DNA from: Neomesorhizobium sp963726065
GTDB taxonomy: Bacteria > Pseudomonadota > Alphaproteobacteria > Rhizobiales > Rhizobiaceae
Assembly (NCBI GenBank): GCA_963726065.1
Contig: CAVSAU010000012.1
Location: forward strand, 1 to 64,000
Length of the DNA stretch: 64,000 nucleotides
Reading direction: 5' to 3'
The first letter of the stretch is position 1, and the number at the start of each line of letters is the position of its first letter. A program made the translations under genes and the position numbers. The notes below the pieces were generated by a model. That model did no database searches. It was not told the DNA's origin and worked only from the letters and a program-made list of their open reading frames with translations. Below are positions 1 to 8,524 of this stretch, piece by piece.

Positions 1-120
1 CGCCATGCCATGGTCGGCGAGGTGGTAGTGGCGGTCCCGGAGGCAGTCATTGCCGCGCCCCGACCGGCTCGGTTGAAAGGCGCCTCCGAGCGAAAACTGT
101 ACGAGCGTTAGCGTAGTCGA

Positions 121-502
121 ATGCGTTCTCCTAAAGCTGAGGAACGGCGAGGCGGTAGAATTTTGCTGGTCGATAGCTCCATAAAAGGCGCCAAAGGCGC
201 CGCCGACGAGCGGGTTGAGCGCAGCCTGTACCAAAAGGCCATCGGCTACGAGATCGTCGAACAGCGGGCCATCAAACTCAAGGCAGGCCTCAACGAGGAA
301 CGGGTGGAACTTGTGGAAGTCCGACGCCATGTTGCGGCCGACACGACGGCCGCAATTTTCTGGCTGAAGAACCGGCGGCCCGAGGCTTGGCGCGTAAAGT
401 CGGCAGGTCGACGTCACGAGCCACATAGCAAGCCTGAGCGACGAAGAGCTGGAACGCGAGATCCAGCACTTGTTAACGGGTATGCCGCTGCCCGCACACT
501 GA
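121..502 (+). pseudogene. Phage terminase small-subunit-like remnant
   Basis: The reading frame from 121 contains LYQKAIGYEIVE and, after a short gap, TTAAIFWLKNRRPEAW. This is the pattern of the small terminase-subunit-like proteins common in rhizobial prophages. Near 400 the frame shifts by one base and continues as SLSDEELEREIQHLLTG to a stop at 500-502, which is the usual C-terminal segment of these proteins. The N-terminal 35 residues do not look like the family, so the true start is unclear or lost. It overlaps the end of an opposite-strand monooxygenase stub, as expected in a recombined island. The family assignment is from memory of conserved motifs and is moderately sure. Confidence 0.5.
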
Positions 503-619
503 AGGTTTCGATAGTTCTGCTCAAACATGCCGGGTGCCACCCGCAGCCCCAGGTCGAGGCAACCGACCCATTGGCTGCCGGCGATGCAGGCTGATGTCGA
601 CGTCGCACGCGCAAATCAG

Positions 620-989
620 ATCGGCCACGCCAATGCCGCGCCACGCTGCGGTAGCCGCCGTTGCCTTCGCCGGGGCTGAGGCTTGTTACTTCAACACCAG
701 TGTGGACAGGCGCCTCAGTCTCCGCCGCATAGTCGAGGATGAAACGCACGACGTCCGAAGAGTGCGCAAATCCGTCGGGATCTGTCCCCACATATGGTTT
801 ACCCGGCAACTCCAGCCATCTGTTCGAGAACTGCAATCGCAACGAATCCCAGCGCTCCGTGCGCCAGCGCTCGGCCACCCCCCGACGCTCAAGAATGACA
901 TGCTCGCGCCCGCGCTGCCGCAAATGATAGCTCATTGCTAATCCCGACTGGCCATCGCCAACGATTACGGTATCGGGCATTTCTGGCAT
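620..989 (-). pseudogene. FAD-dependent monooxygenase, N-terminal fragment
   Basis: Starting at 989 the protein reads TVIVGDGQSGLAMSYHLRQ, a dinucleotide-binding fold of the GxGxSGL type used to bind FAD. It is followed by RTERWDSLRLQFSNRWLELP and a TDPDGFAHSSDVVRFILDYA segment typical of flavin-containing monooxygenase/TrkA-like oxidoreductases. Family members run to about 400 residues. Here recognisable sequence stops after roughly 115 residues (near 640) and the rest of the frame is not homologous-looking. I see no NADPH-binding half. This is a truncated, presumably non-functional gene at the edge of the mosaic region. Confidence 0.65.
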
Positions 990-1374
990 TCTGGAACCCC
1001 AAGAGTAGGCAGCTCACGCACCTACAAACTACCAAATCGACAATCCCACCGCGACAGTGGCGTGGCACCTGTGGGAGGCCCAAGGGGAAAGGCTTTTCCG
1101 AAAAAATCATAGCTTCCCTACAATGACCTAATGGTGCCCAGTTTCATCTCGTCGGCGCGCCAAAATTCCACCAATCCAGAACAAAGCTGGGCGCAGGGCT
1201 CGCCATTGGCCCGAAGCGGACGCTGAGCGAATCCAGCCGGGATGATCCCTCATCGCCATGCCAGAGCCAGAAGGCGGCAGCGGTTCGGCGGGCGTAGCGG
1301 TGATGGTAATTCCGGTGCGCATCCGCCATACTCCCGCAGTAAGCGCCCGACAATAATCCGGTGAGGGGTTCAAC
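990..1374. other. Intergenic, no supported gene
   Basis: Short open frames on both strands here show no recognisable motif and no good ribosome site. Nothing was identified. Confidence 0.5.
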
Positions 1375-1413
1375 GTGTCATTGATTGCCCCCGAAGAAGG
1401 GAACGGCACGCCC

Positions 1414-2076
1414 ATGAACACCCAGGACTATATCCCCGAAGACATCGTCGCCTTCTGGTTCCCCGATGGCGATGCGCCGACGGCAGACGAGCACATGCGT
1501 CTGTGGAACTGGCGTATGCGAGGCGGAGCCCACGAGGAGGTGATCACGCGGTTCTCCGAGCTCACGACACGCGCCGCCGCAGGCGATCTGGACCATTGGC
1601 CGGACACACCCATGGGGCGGTTGGCGCTGATTCTAATCTTCGATCAGTTCACTCGGTCGGTCTGGGCAGGCACGCCGCGCGCCTACGCTTATGACGAGAG
1701 GGCTCGCGACCTTTGCCTTCAGGGGCTGGAGAACGGCCATTTCGACGCCCTGGAGAACGTGTGGCAGAAGACCGCCTTCAAGATCCCGCTGGAACACTGC
1801 GAATGCGTCGATCCGGCCGACCACCTCGCCAACCTCGACATCGCCATCGCCATCGCCGACCGCCTCATCGACGAGGCGCCGCCGCATCTGCGGCAGGCCT
1901 ACGAGTTTGGCGCAGGACAGCCGCGCAAGCACCGCGCGGTAATCGCCCGCTTCGGCCGCCACCCCCACCGCAATGCTGTTCTCGGGCGCGACAGCACGCC
2001 TGAGGAACTGGACTACATCGCCACGGGCGACTTTCCGCACACCACGAAGCTTGAAGTTCCGTCCCAGGACGCGTGA
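1414..2076 (+). CDS. DUF924 family protein
   Basis: The product is 220 aa from the ATG at 1414, which has AAGAAGGGAA about 12 bases upstream. An in-frame GTG at 1375 would add 13 residues. The sequence has the DUF924 hallmarks: an early IVAFWFPDG, the LALILIFDQFTRSVWAGTPRAYAYD block, a PLEHCE segment and a terminal RNAVLGRDSTPEE. These are all-helical, TPR-like soluble proteins of unknown biochemical role. The gene is complete for the family and shows no frameshift. It stands alone, followed after four bases by a nuclease scrap in the same frame, so it may once have had another neighbour. Confidence 0.85.
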   Translation: MNTQDYIPEDIVAFWFPDGDAPTADEHMRLWNWRMRGGAHEEVITRFSELTTRAAAGDLDHWPDTPMGRLALILIFDQFTRSVWAGTPRAYAYDERARDLCLQGLENGHFDALENVWQKTAFKIPLEHCECVDPADHLANLDIAIAIADRLIDEAPPHLRQAYEFGAGQPRKHRAVIARFGRHPHRNAVLGRDSTPEELDYIATGDFPHTTKLEVPSQDA

Positions 2077-2079
2077 TAG

Positions 2080-2256
2080 CCATCGCCCGCGCCTGACCCA
2101 GCCCCGGCAACCGGTCGTGCGGTGATTCTCGACGGCGATACGTTCTCGTTGGCCGGCGAGGAAATCCGCCTGGTCGGCATCGATGCGCCGCATGGCGGTC
2201 ACTCAGGGCGATTTTACCACTGCGTGGAAGCGGACGTTGCCAGTAGAAGCTGTTAG
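2080..2256 (+). pseudogene. Staphylococcal-nuclease-like (SNase) fragment
   Basis: The frame just after the DUF924 stop encodes VILDGDTFSLAGEEIRLVGI then DAP. This is the N-terminal beta-barrel signature of SNase/thermonuclease-fold proteins (DGDT...RLxGIDAPE). Sequence after DAP is unrelated and the frame stops at 2254-2256. There is no start codon with a plausible ribosome site and the catalytic Arg/Glu half is missing. It is a remnant of a secreted nuclease-like gene. Confidence 0.6.
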
Positions 2257-2331
2257 CCGTGGTGGCGCCAGGAGTTGACCTTCCCGGCCGGTTTGATGTC
2301 GCGAAGGGACGCTCTTGGAGCACTTGGTCCT

Positions 2332-3219
2332 TTAAATCAGCGCTTCGCCCCGGAACATCGGGGTGCAACTGCCACCGACGCGCGAGTGATAGCCGTCCTC
2401 GGCGCGCCACGATGTCACCTTGAGCAAGCTCGGCCGGCCCATCTCGACACCCTGTGTGATGGTGAGGGCGGCCTTGTCGTCGCCATCGAGTGAGAGCAGC
2501 AGCGCGCCGAGCGCGGCACTGGCGCTGCCCGTGGCCGGGTCTTCCCAAGTACCGGCGAGCGGTGCGAACATCCGCGCTCGGATCATGTCGCCGTCACGCG
2601 CATAGAGGAACAGCGACAAGCGTCCGGCCAGCTCGCCATGCTGCCGCACGAGCTCGCGAAAAACGGTAAGATCGGGCGTCGCTCCAGCAAGAGCTTCCGG
2701 CTTGACCTGCGTCAGCACGAACTTGACGCCGACCGAGGCGTGCACCGGCTTGTGGGCTGCTGTCACGATGTCGTTGGCTGAAAGCCCAGCGCAGGCGGCG
2801 ATTTCGGCGACCGGCAAATCGATACCAAGGGACAAGGCCTGCGGCGCCGCGATAATCGCCCCTGTCACCGCTCCGGCCGCATCGCGCTCCACAGCGATCT
2901 CGACGAGACCGGCCTTCTGCTCGAAGCGCAGCACGCCATCGCGATCGCGGCCATGGCGCGCCAGCACACACGCCGTGCCGACGTTGGGATGGCCGGCAAA
3001 GGGCATCTCGGCCGTGCGATGGAAGATGCGCACACGGGCATCATTGGCCGGATCGTCGGGTGGCAGGACGAACGTGGTCTCGCTGTAATTCATCTCCGCA
3101 GCCAGCGCCTGCATCTGCGCGTCGGACAGCCCGCGCGCATCGGTGAAGACAGCGAGCGGATTGCCGCCGAAGGGGCGGTCGGTGAAGACGTCGACAGTCT
3201 CGTACGGAAAGTAGGGCAC
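2332..3219 (-). CDS. PhzF family isomerase/epimerase-like protein
   Basis: This is a 295-aa protein of the PhzF/DapF-fold family (PhzF isomerises an intermediate of phenazine synthesis; most members have unknown substrates). The start is taken as GTG at 3219 because GGAG lies 7 bases upstream and the protein then opens PYFPYETVDVFTDRPFGG, as family members do; the longer frame to 3345 adds non-homologous residues. Other signatures are NYSETTFVLPP (with the conserved Glu), EMPFAGHPNVGTA, and a C-terminal WEDPATGSASAALGALLL that repeats the family's GxA motif. It is full length and intact, with no phenazine genes nearby, so its substrate cannot be told. Confidence 0.88.
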   Translation of the reverse strand: MPYFPYETVDVFTDRPFGGNPLAVFTDARGLSDAQMQALAAEMNYSETTFVLPPDDPANDARVRIFHRTAEMPFAGHPNVGTACVLARHGRDRDGVLRFEQKAGLVEIAVERDAAGAVTGAIIAAPQALSLGIDLPVAEIAACAGLSANDIVTAAHKPVHASVGVKFVLTQVKPEALAGATPDLTVFRELVRQHGELAGRLSLFLYARDGDMIRARMFAPLAGTWEDPATGSASAALGALLLSLDGDDKAALTITQGVEMGRPSLLKVTSWRAEDGYHSRVGGSCTPMFRGEALI

Positions 3220-3490
3220 GGCAGACTCCAAAGGCGGATTGGGCTCTCCGTCTTGATCTCTTCTCGGAGATCGAGGGGAAACGGGATGACTTTGGCGCTT
3301 CGCACCGTCCAACAACATAGCGGCTCGAATTGTTCCCCCGCACAATTTTTCTTACCCGCGTGGGAACAGCTGTACTCCTTCCCGGACGTTCAGTTCTCAA
3401 GCTCTCTTGCTGGCCATGGATCGCGCTTGGTCACTACCGCACGGTCCGACACAGTGCTACTCATCTTGCACGCGGATGAAGGAGGAAACT

Positions 3491-4918
3491 GTGGGCGGGG
3501 AACGCGTCGACCGCAGGCTTGCCGCGATACTGGCAGCCGATATCGCGGGCTACAGCCGACTGATGGGCGCTGATGAGGAGGGCACGCTTCAGCAGCTCAA
3601 AGCCCACCGAAAGGAGCTGGTCGATCCGAAAATCGTCGAACATCGAGGTCGCATCGTCAAGACCACCGGCGATGGGATGCTCGTTGAATTCGTCAGTGTT
3701 GTCGATGCCGTAAGGTGCGCCGTTGACATTCAACGCGGCATGATCGCCCGCAATGCCGAGGTGCCGGTCGAAAGACGCATCGAATTTCGCGTCGGGATCA
3801 ATGTGGGTGACATCATCAGCGATGAGGGCGACATCTTTGGCGACGGTGTCAATCTCGCTGCCCGGCTGGAGGCGCTTGCCGAGGCCGGCGGGATCTATGT
3901 CTCGCGCGTTGTTTACGACCAGGTACGCGACAAGCTCAGCTTCGGCTTCGATGATCTCGGCGAACAGACGGTCAAGAACCTTGCACACCCCGTAGGTGTG
4001 CATCGCGTTCGTCTGGCGGAAAATACATCCAACGACGGTGCGGCTATGCCGGATGCGGCGGTCAATCAGTCGACGTTTGATCGGCCATCGATTGCAGTTC
4101 TTCCGTTTGAAAACATGAGCGGGGATTCCGAGCAGGAATATTTCGCCGACGGGATCACCGAAGACATCATCACTGGCGTGTCCAAACTGCGCTGGTTCTT
4201 TGTGATCGCGCGAAACTCATCATTCGCGTATAGGGGCAAGGCAGTCGACGTCAAACGCATTGCTCGCGAACTTGGCGTCCGCTACGTGCTCGAAGGAAGT
4301 GTGCGAAAGGGCGGCAGCCGCGTGCGCCTTACCGCCCAGCTCATCGACGCCTCGACCGGCAATCATATCTGGGCTGACCACTACGACGGCGAACTCATCG
4401 ATCTCTTCGACCTTCAGGACGAGATAACGATGAAAGTGGTGGCTGCGATTGAGCCCAGGCTGCTGGAGGCGGAGGGCTTACGATCACAACGCCGCTCGGC
4501 ACAAGATCTCGATGCCTGGGACATGGTCATGCAGGCAAACTCCTTATTCTGGCGAGTTAGCAAGGCGGAGGGAGAAACCGCAATCAAGATTCTCAAGCTG
4601 GCGGTCAAGCGTTACCCTGGATATGCACCGGGGCACAGCATGCTCGCCTTTGCGCTGTTGATGGCTGGGCAGTTTGGCTGGAACTTGAGTGAGCCCCAAG
4701 TGAAAGAGGCAGCGGCCCTCGCTAATCGCGCGGTGGAACTCGACGACAGTGATCCGGCGATCTGCTTGAACCATTTAAGAGCCAAGGCATTTCTGAGGTC
4801 GAGGACGGCACATTGGTCATCCGAGCAAAATTTAAGGCGAAGGCCGTCGATGATCCGCCGCGCCGCCCTGACCGCCGTACACAGGGCATTTCAGGAAAAC
4901 GGCATCAAGGCTGGCTGA
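3491..4918 (+). CDS. Class III adenylate cyclase-TolB-TPR protein, truncated with foreign tail
   Basis: The start is GTG at 3491, with AAGGAGGA about 5 bases upstream; the protein opens VDRRLAAILAADIAGYSRLM. The class III cyclase domain (about residues 8-180) has the metal-binding ADIAGYS, GDGMLVEF and GDIFGDGVNLAARLEA blocks. A TolB-like domain follows (SIAVLPFENMSGDSEQEYFA, then LEGSVRKGGSRVRLTAQLID), then TPR-like helices. Rhizobial paralogues continue with more TPRs to about 580 aa. Here homology stops near 4770 (ICLNH) and the frame runs into the tail of another gene. The cyclase domain looks complete and may still be active, making cAMP in response to an unknown cue. Confidence 0.8.
   Translation: MGGERVDRRLAAILAADIAGYSRLMGADEEGTLQQLKAHRKELVDPKIVEHRGRIVKTTGDGMLVEFVSVVDAVRCAVDIQRGMIARNAEVPVERRIEFRVGINVGDIISDEGDIFGDGVNLAARLEALAEAGGIYVSRVVYDQVRDKLSFGFDDLGEQTVKNLAHPVGVHRVRLAENTSNDGAAMPDAAVNQSTFDRPSIAVLPFENMSGDSEQEYFADGITEDIITGVSKLRWFFVIARNSSFAYRGKAVDVKRIARELGVRYVLEGSVRKGGSRVRLTAQLIDASTGNHIWADHYDGELIDLFDLQDEITMKVVAAIEPRLLEAEGLRSQRRSAQDLDAWDMVMQANSLFWRVSKAEGETAIKILKLAVKRYPGYAPGHSMLAFALLMAGQFGWNLSEPQVKEAAALANRAVELDDSDPAICLNHLRAKAFLRSRTAHWSSEQNLRRRPSMIRRAALTAVHRAFQENGIKAG
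4770..4918 (+). pseudogene. MscS-type mechanosensitive channel C-terminal scrap
   Basis: Just after the cyclase homology breaks off, one frame reads SEVEDGTLVIRAKFKAK and a second frame ends HRAFQENGIKAG before the stop at 4916-4918. Together these resemble the C-terminal cytoplasmic beta/alpha end of MscS-family channels (dgtlvirakF...RRea...h.aFqeNGI). A one-base shift separates the two halves. No membrane segment is present. The assignment rests on a short stretch and is tentative. Confidence 0.45.
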
Positions 4919-4919
4919 A

Positions 4920-5326
4920 GCCTCAACCTCTCGCAAATTCGGCTCCGTCACCAGGCGGGACTTTATTTTTGGACCATAGCTCCCTTTAGGGACTGAAATG
5001 ACGATCTCGTCCGACAAGCCAGCGGTAAGATATTAGCGATCTAATGCGCGCCGGAGATGTCCGGCCTCAATACGCACAACGGGGTCTGAATGGGCGTCAA
5101 ATGAGGCATCCCGTCCAAACACCTGCGTCGCTACTGTAAAGGCTTTAATGCGCTCCGCACGGCCAGCCAGGGTCTCCTCCACGACGTATTTGAGGAACCT
5201 ACGTGTTCTGTCGGTGGCGTCGAAGCCCGGGCTGTCGATAATGCGGGATAGTTGATTACGGACATTTGCCGTAGCCAGCGAGGGGATCGACCGCGCAGCC
5301 GTCCCGGAATGAACAATCGAAGACAA
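4920..5326 (-). pseudogene. N-terminal fragment of a TolB/TPR regulator
   Basis: From 5326 the protein reads through RRFLKYVVEETLAGRAERIK, then VFGRDASFDAHSDPVVRIEA and LRRALDR. This N-terminal domain occurs in rhizobial proteins that continue into TolB and TPR domains. Directly after LRRALDR there is an in-frame TAA (5033-5035), followed in the same frame by YLTAGLSDEIVISVPKGSYG, the normal continuation. The stop therefore looks like a point mutation of a Tyr codon, not a frameshift. Homology ends near 4920 against the opposite-strand MscS scrap. The gene is dead by both nonsense and truncation. Confidence 0.65.
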
Positions 5327-5750
5327 GCCGTCCCCCCTCGTTCGGCGCTGAATGCATGCATGATCAGTTGGGGGATTTTATTGTATTCATCTACAAAAAG
5401 CTATTGTAGATGCACCGCTAGCTTTCCAATGATGGAAATTGATCAGCATCCTTGCCAGAAATATCGATTTGAGATATTATTCGCCCGAGCGGCTGATTTC
5501 GCACCGAAAACTGCCGGTCCCGGCCACATTCTGCCGGTCAGCTTCGCCCCTCATCTCTGCGCGAAGGCAAGATTTACCTCCGCGGCGAGCGGATATCACG
5601 GCGAGCGTGTTATAGGTCGTGGTAGCCTCACGAGGATTGTTGCCTCTGCGGGGGTCGAAGCGGTTCTTGTCTCGTATCACCGTGCTGCCGCGACTTCGTC
5701 GAAACACCACCAAGCCTGCTTGCACTCGACCGGGAAAGGGATGACCTTGT
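5327..5750. other. AT-richer intergenic, no supported gene
   Basis: No frame on either strand shows a recognisable domain. The stretch 5360-5480 is clearly richer in A and T than its surroundings, and could hold promoters for the flanking divergent remnants, but I could not identify one with confidence. Confidence 0.4.
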
Positions 5751-6304
5751 GTGCCTGTGAGGGTGGAGCGTCAGCCGCGTTTTGAAGCGATGGCATCAGG
5801 TCGATCACAGTTGCGGACAAAGGAAGACAGACGCATCAAGGTGATTCTGTATACGGCCGTCGACGGGATATTGACGATAGACGAGCACGGCATCGTCGGG
5901 AGTGCCAATCCAGCCGTCGAGCGATTGTTCGGTTACGCGCCTGCTGAACTGGTTGGTCGCAACATCTCAGTGCTTATGCCGTCGCCACACCGCGAGCGGC
6001 ACAACGAATACGTCGCGCGCTATCTGCGCACCGGTGAGGCACGGGTGATCGGTATCGGTCGCGAGCTTGACGGTCTGCGGCGGGACGGCACCACCTTTCC
6101 CATGGAGCTAGCTGTCAGCGAAATTAAGGGTGAGGGCCGCAAGTCTTTCGCCGGCATCATTCGTGACATCTCCGCCCGCAAGAAGGCAGAGGCCGAACTG
6201 CGGGAAAGCCGAGCGCGCATTCAGGCAATCCTCGATACGGCGGTCGACGGGATCGTCTCGATCGACGAGAACGGCATCGTCGAGAGTGCCAATCCGGCGA
6301 TCAA
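5751..6304 (+). pseudogene. FixL-like haem-PAS sensor, truncated
   Basis: The nominal start is GTG at 5751; ATG at 5790 is an alternative. The first PAS domain (about residues 28-140) reads TIDEHGIVGSANPAVERLFG, RERHNEYVARYLRTGEARVI and RRDGTTFPMELAVSE. It matches the oxygen-sensing PAS of FixL, including the His of HxxYxxRY (residue 84 from the GTG), the proximal haem ligand position, and the Arg of IGIGRE (residue 104). A second PAS begins at about residue 155 but homology stops after SANPAI (about 6303). There the DNA switches to an opposite-strand dehydrogenase stub, although the frame stays open to 6818. No histidine kinase domain follows, so it cannot signal as FixL does. Confidence 0.7.
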
Positions 6305-6305
6305 G

Positions 6306-6565
6306 GGACTCCAAAACACCGAAATGTGCGACGGCGTCGGTGACGAGGGAATCCACTTGCATAGGATCAGATACGTCAACACCCACCGCTATTGCTTGAT
6401 CGCCGGCACCGGTGCCGTCGATCACTTCTTGTGCTGTTCTCCTATCGAGATCGACAGCTACGATCCGGCATCCTTCCTCAAGCAGGCGTCTCACTGTCGC
6501 CGCGCCGATCCCGCTGCCGCCGCCTGTTACTATATAGGTGCGTGGGTAAGTCCTCTCATCGGCAT
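6306..6565 (-). pseudogene. Short-chain dehydrogenase (SDR), N-terminal fragment
   Basis: An ATG at 6565 follows AGGAGG closely, and after a frame disruption near the start the sequence reads YIVTGGGSGIGAATVRRLLE, the SDR TGxxxGxG cofactor loop. It continues CRIVAVDLDR, then GVDVSDPMQVDSLVTDAVAHFG. Homology stops near 6306, before the catalytic YxxxK, exactly where the opposite-strand PAS gene also stops. This marks a recombination junction between two unrelated genes. The original promoter and ribosome site may survive but no enzyme can be made. Confidence 0.65.
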
Positions 6566-7497
6566 TCCTCCTCAGGGTCTATCGGCGGTGCCTGCCACTG
6601 GTTGCGAGCGCCCAGACGGTGTCAGTCCGACAACGCCAATTCATTCAGGAAGTCGCTGGATCCAATCCAGCAACAGCTGCGCTTTGTTTTGCTTTGTTTG
6701 CCATGCGCGCGCCGACTGTCGACTTAACAGAATGGATCGCGATCTTTCATGCAATCAACGCGCACCTTCGGAGCCCGCGCTATCGTCAAAGGCTGTAATT
6801 CATATAGCCATTTCCTGATCTCACATCGATCTCAATGGAGCCCTTGTGTCTTCTATACTGCTTGGCAGCAGGGTCGAATACGGAGGGCGAATCGGACCTG
6901 ATCCAGATGCTTCGAGGCGATGAGAAAACTGAAGTCGCACCAGCGTGACGCCATCGTACCCCGTGCAGGCCGACCTTGCAGGCACGGTTGCACTAATAAT
7001 GGTGGAACTGCGGCGTCGGGCTGCGTACGGCAGAGGTCGTGCGCTTCAGGGAACGTGTTTCAGCGTCACCGGCAGATCCAGCGCAATGGTGAGCGCGCAC
7101 TCGAAACATTGCGGGCGATCACAGAAAATGACGCATCTCGGCCGCAGATTTCATGCCGTGAGCCTCAAGTGCGTCGTTGGCGAGACCCTACCGGAATTTG
7201 GGGCAGCGATATTTTCGTCAGCGCGGGGCAGGGTGACAACTGCAGTTAAACCCTTCGCCGAATGACGCCCATGAGATTTTAGCGCCGCCTCGAGCCGTTT
7301 CATGCCCAGGTTCTTCCGGTCGACATCGCGCTACCTCATTGCGGGAAGGGGCGGAGGGACCGCAATCCAAGGCGCGCAAACTGAAGACTTTGAACGACAC
7401 CTTTGCGCCGCACCTCAGTCATTGCGCTGGCCGATCTCGTTTCCCAGAAGTGGACATCGCTGGTGTCATCGGGATGGGCGAGGTTGCGCAAACATAG
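6566..7497. other. No supported gene
   Basis: This 930-bp stretch carries only the nominal tail of the PAS reading frame and short frames (for example 6920-7249 plus) without motifs, ribosome sites or family resemblance. It is probably decayed DNA. I see no tRNA, repeat array or clear palindrome. Confidence 0.45.
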
Positions 7498-8271
7498 TCA
7501 TTGGACCGTGAGCTGACGCTGCAGCTGATCGCGCAGCTCATTGTCGTTCTGGTTCTTGTTTTCCGGATTGGGCCGAGGCTTGGCACCGCGTACCTGCTTT
7601 ATAAGGGGCGGCTTGTTTTTGGTGAATACAAGCGTAAGGGTGTTGACGTCCCTATGCACCCCCGAAAGAAGGATGCCGCCAGCGACAGTCGACGATCCGA
7701 GCGGAATCAACGAGAATTGCGGAGTGATGCTGCCGGTCTTCTCGACCGTGAATTCGAGCGTATATCCGCCTACCGTCGTATTGTTGAGATCCGAAGCCTT
7801 AATTGTGTATCCGAACGCTCCGAGCCATTGCGATATGCCGAGATTGCCCCTGAGAAGCTTGAGCTTAGGGTCGCGGCGAGGGCCGCCCTTGCAGCGGATA
7901 GACTGAGGTTGCGAAAGATCCTCGGTGAAGCTGAAGTTGACCAGGCGGTCTGCCGTTCCGGACGTGGTCGCCCCCGCCTTCAGGACGAAGAGGCCGGGCG
8001 ACAGCGATGTCGTCAGCGCGCCGGAGTCGAGGCCACCTGTACCGATAAGTACAACCCGCAATTGCAGATTGGTACCAGCTGTCCAGCCATAGTCGTCGGT
8101 GCTGAAAGACGAGTAGCGCAAGGCGGCGTCTTGCAATTCGCATCGGACATTGTCGACGATGTCGGACATTGTCACAGAATAGTCGTGCGGTACGGCCGGG
8201 GCGGTCGCGCAGCCGGCAACAAACACGGAAATCAACGTTGCAGCACAGCCTCTAACCAAGTGTCGAGACAC
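7498..8271 (-). CDS. Hypothetical lipoprotein
   Basis: The 257-aa product begins with basic residues, a hydrophobic stretch (AATLISVFVAGC) and a lipobox ending FVAGC at about residue 21, so it should be lipid-anchored after signal peptidase II cleavage. The rest is a mature domain rich in Gly, Ser and Thr with alternating hydrophobic residues (for example GGYTLEFTVEK, NTLTLVFTKN), suggesting beta structure, and a basic, Asn-rich C-terminal tail. I do not recognise the family. The gene is intact and points away from the YcaO locus, with 250 bp of shared upstream DNA. Its base composition is closer to the core genome than that of the YcaO genes. Confidence 0.7.
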   Translation of the reverse strand: MSRHLVRGCAATLISVFVAGCATAPAVPHDYSVTMSDIVDNVRCELQDAALRYSSFSTDDYGWTAGTNLQLRVVLIGTGGLDSGALTTSLSPGLFVLKAGATTSGTADRLVNFSFTEDLSQPQSIRCKGGPRRDPKLKLLRGNLGISQWLGAFGYTIKASDLNNTTVGGYTLEFTVEKTGSITPQFSLIPLGSSTVAGGILLSGVHRDVNTLTLVFTKNKPPLIKQVRGAKPRPNPENKNQNDNELRDQLQRQLTVQ

Positions 8272-8524
8272 GGCGCGCCCTCATCTGAATAAATTTAGCA
8301 ATCCATGCAATCAATACTTTAAAGTGCGCCAACCGTCCGCTGCCCAACGCCGATGTGGAGCATAGGTCCGAAAAAAGCGATTGAAAAGAAGATATTAACA
8401 AAGCTCTTTGCTTGGTAAACGAGCCAATTTCAACTGAAATCACATAATGTTGGAAATTCCGACTGACGACGAGGCACTCAGAATATTATGACAATAATTT
8501 AGCTCATTGCTTGTCGAATGAGGG
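8272..8524. promoter_or_regulatory. AT-rich divergent intergenic upstream of YcaO locus
   Basis: This 253-bp AT-rich segment must hold the promoters for the lipoprotein gene (leftward) and the YcaO-TfuA genes (rightward). I could not assign -35/-10 boxes with confidence. A 14-codon frame, MLEIPTDDEALRIL, runs from the ATG at 8447 to the TGA at 8489-8491. It is the only methionine-started peptide I see directly ahead of the locus, and nothing shows that it is translated. Confidence 0.3.

Noticed and set aside
1128..1421. 97-codon minus-strand frame upstream of the DUF924 gene
   Set aside because: No homology-like motifs and it overlaps the better-supported DUF924 start.
7501..8292. Long plus-strand frame opposite the lipoprotein gene
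   Set aside because: No motifs or start signals; the minus-strand frame has a signal peptide and lipobox.
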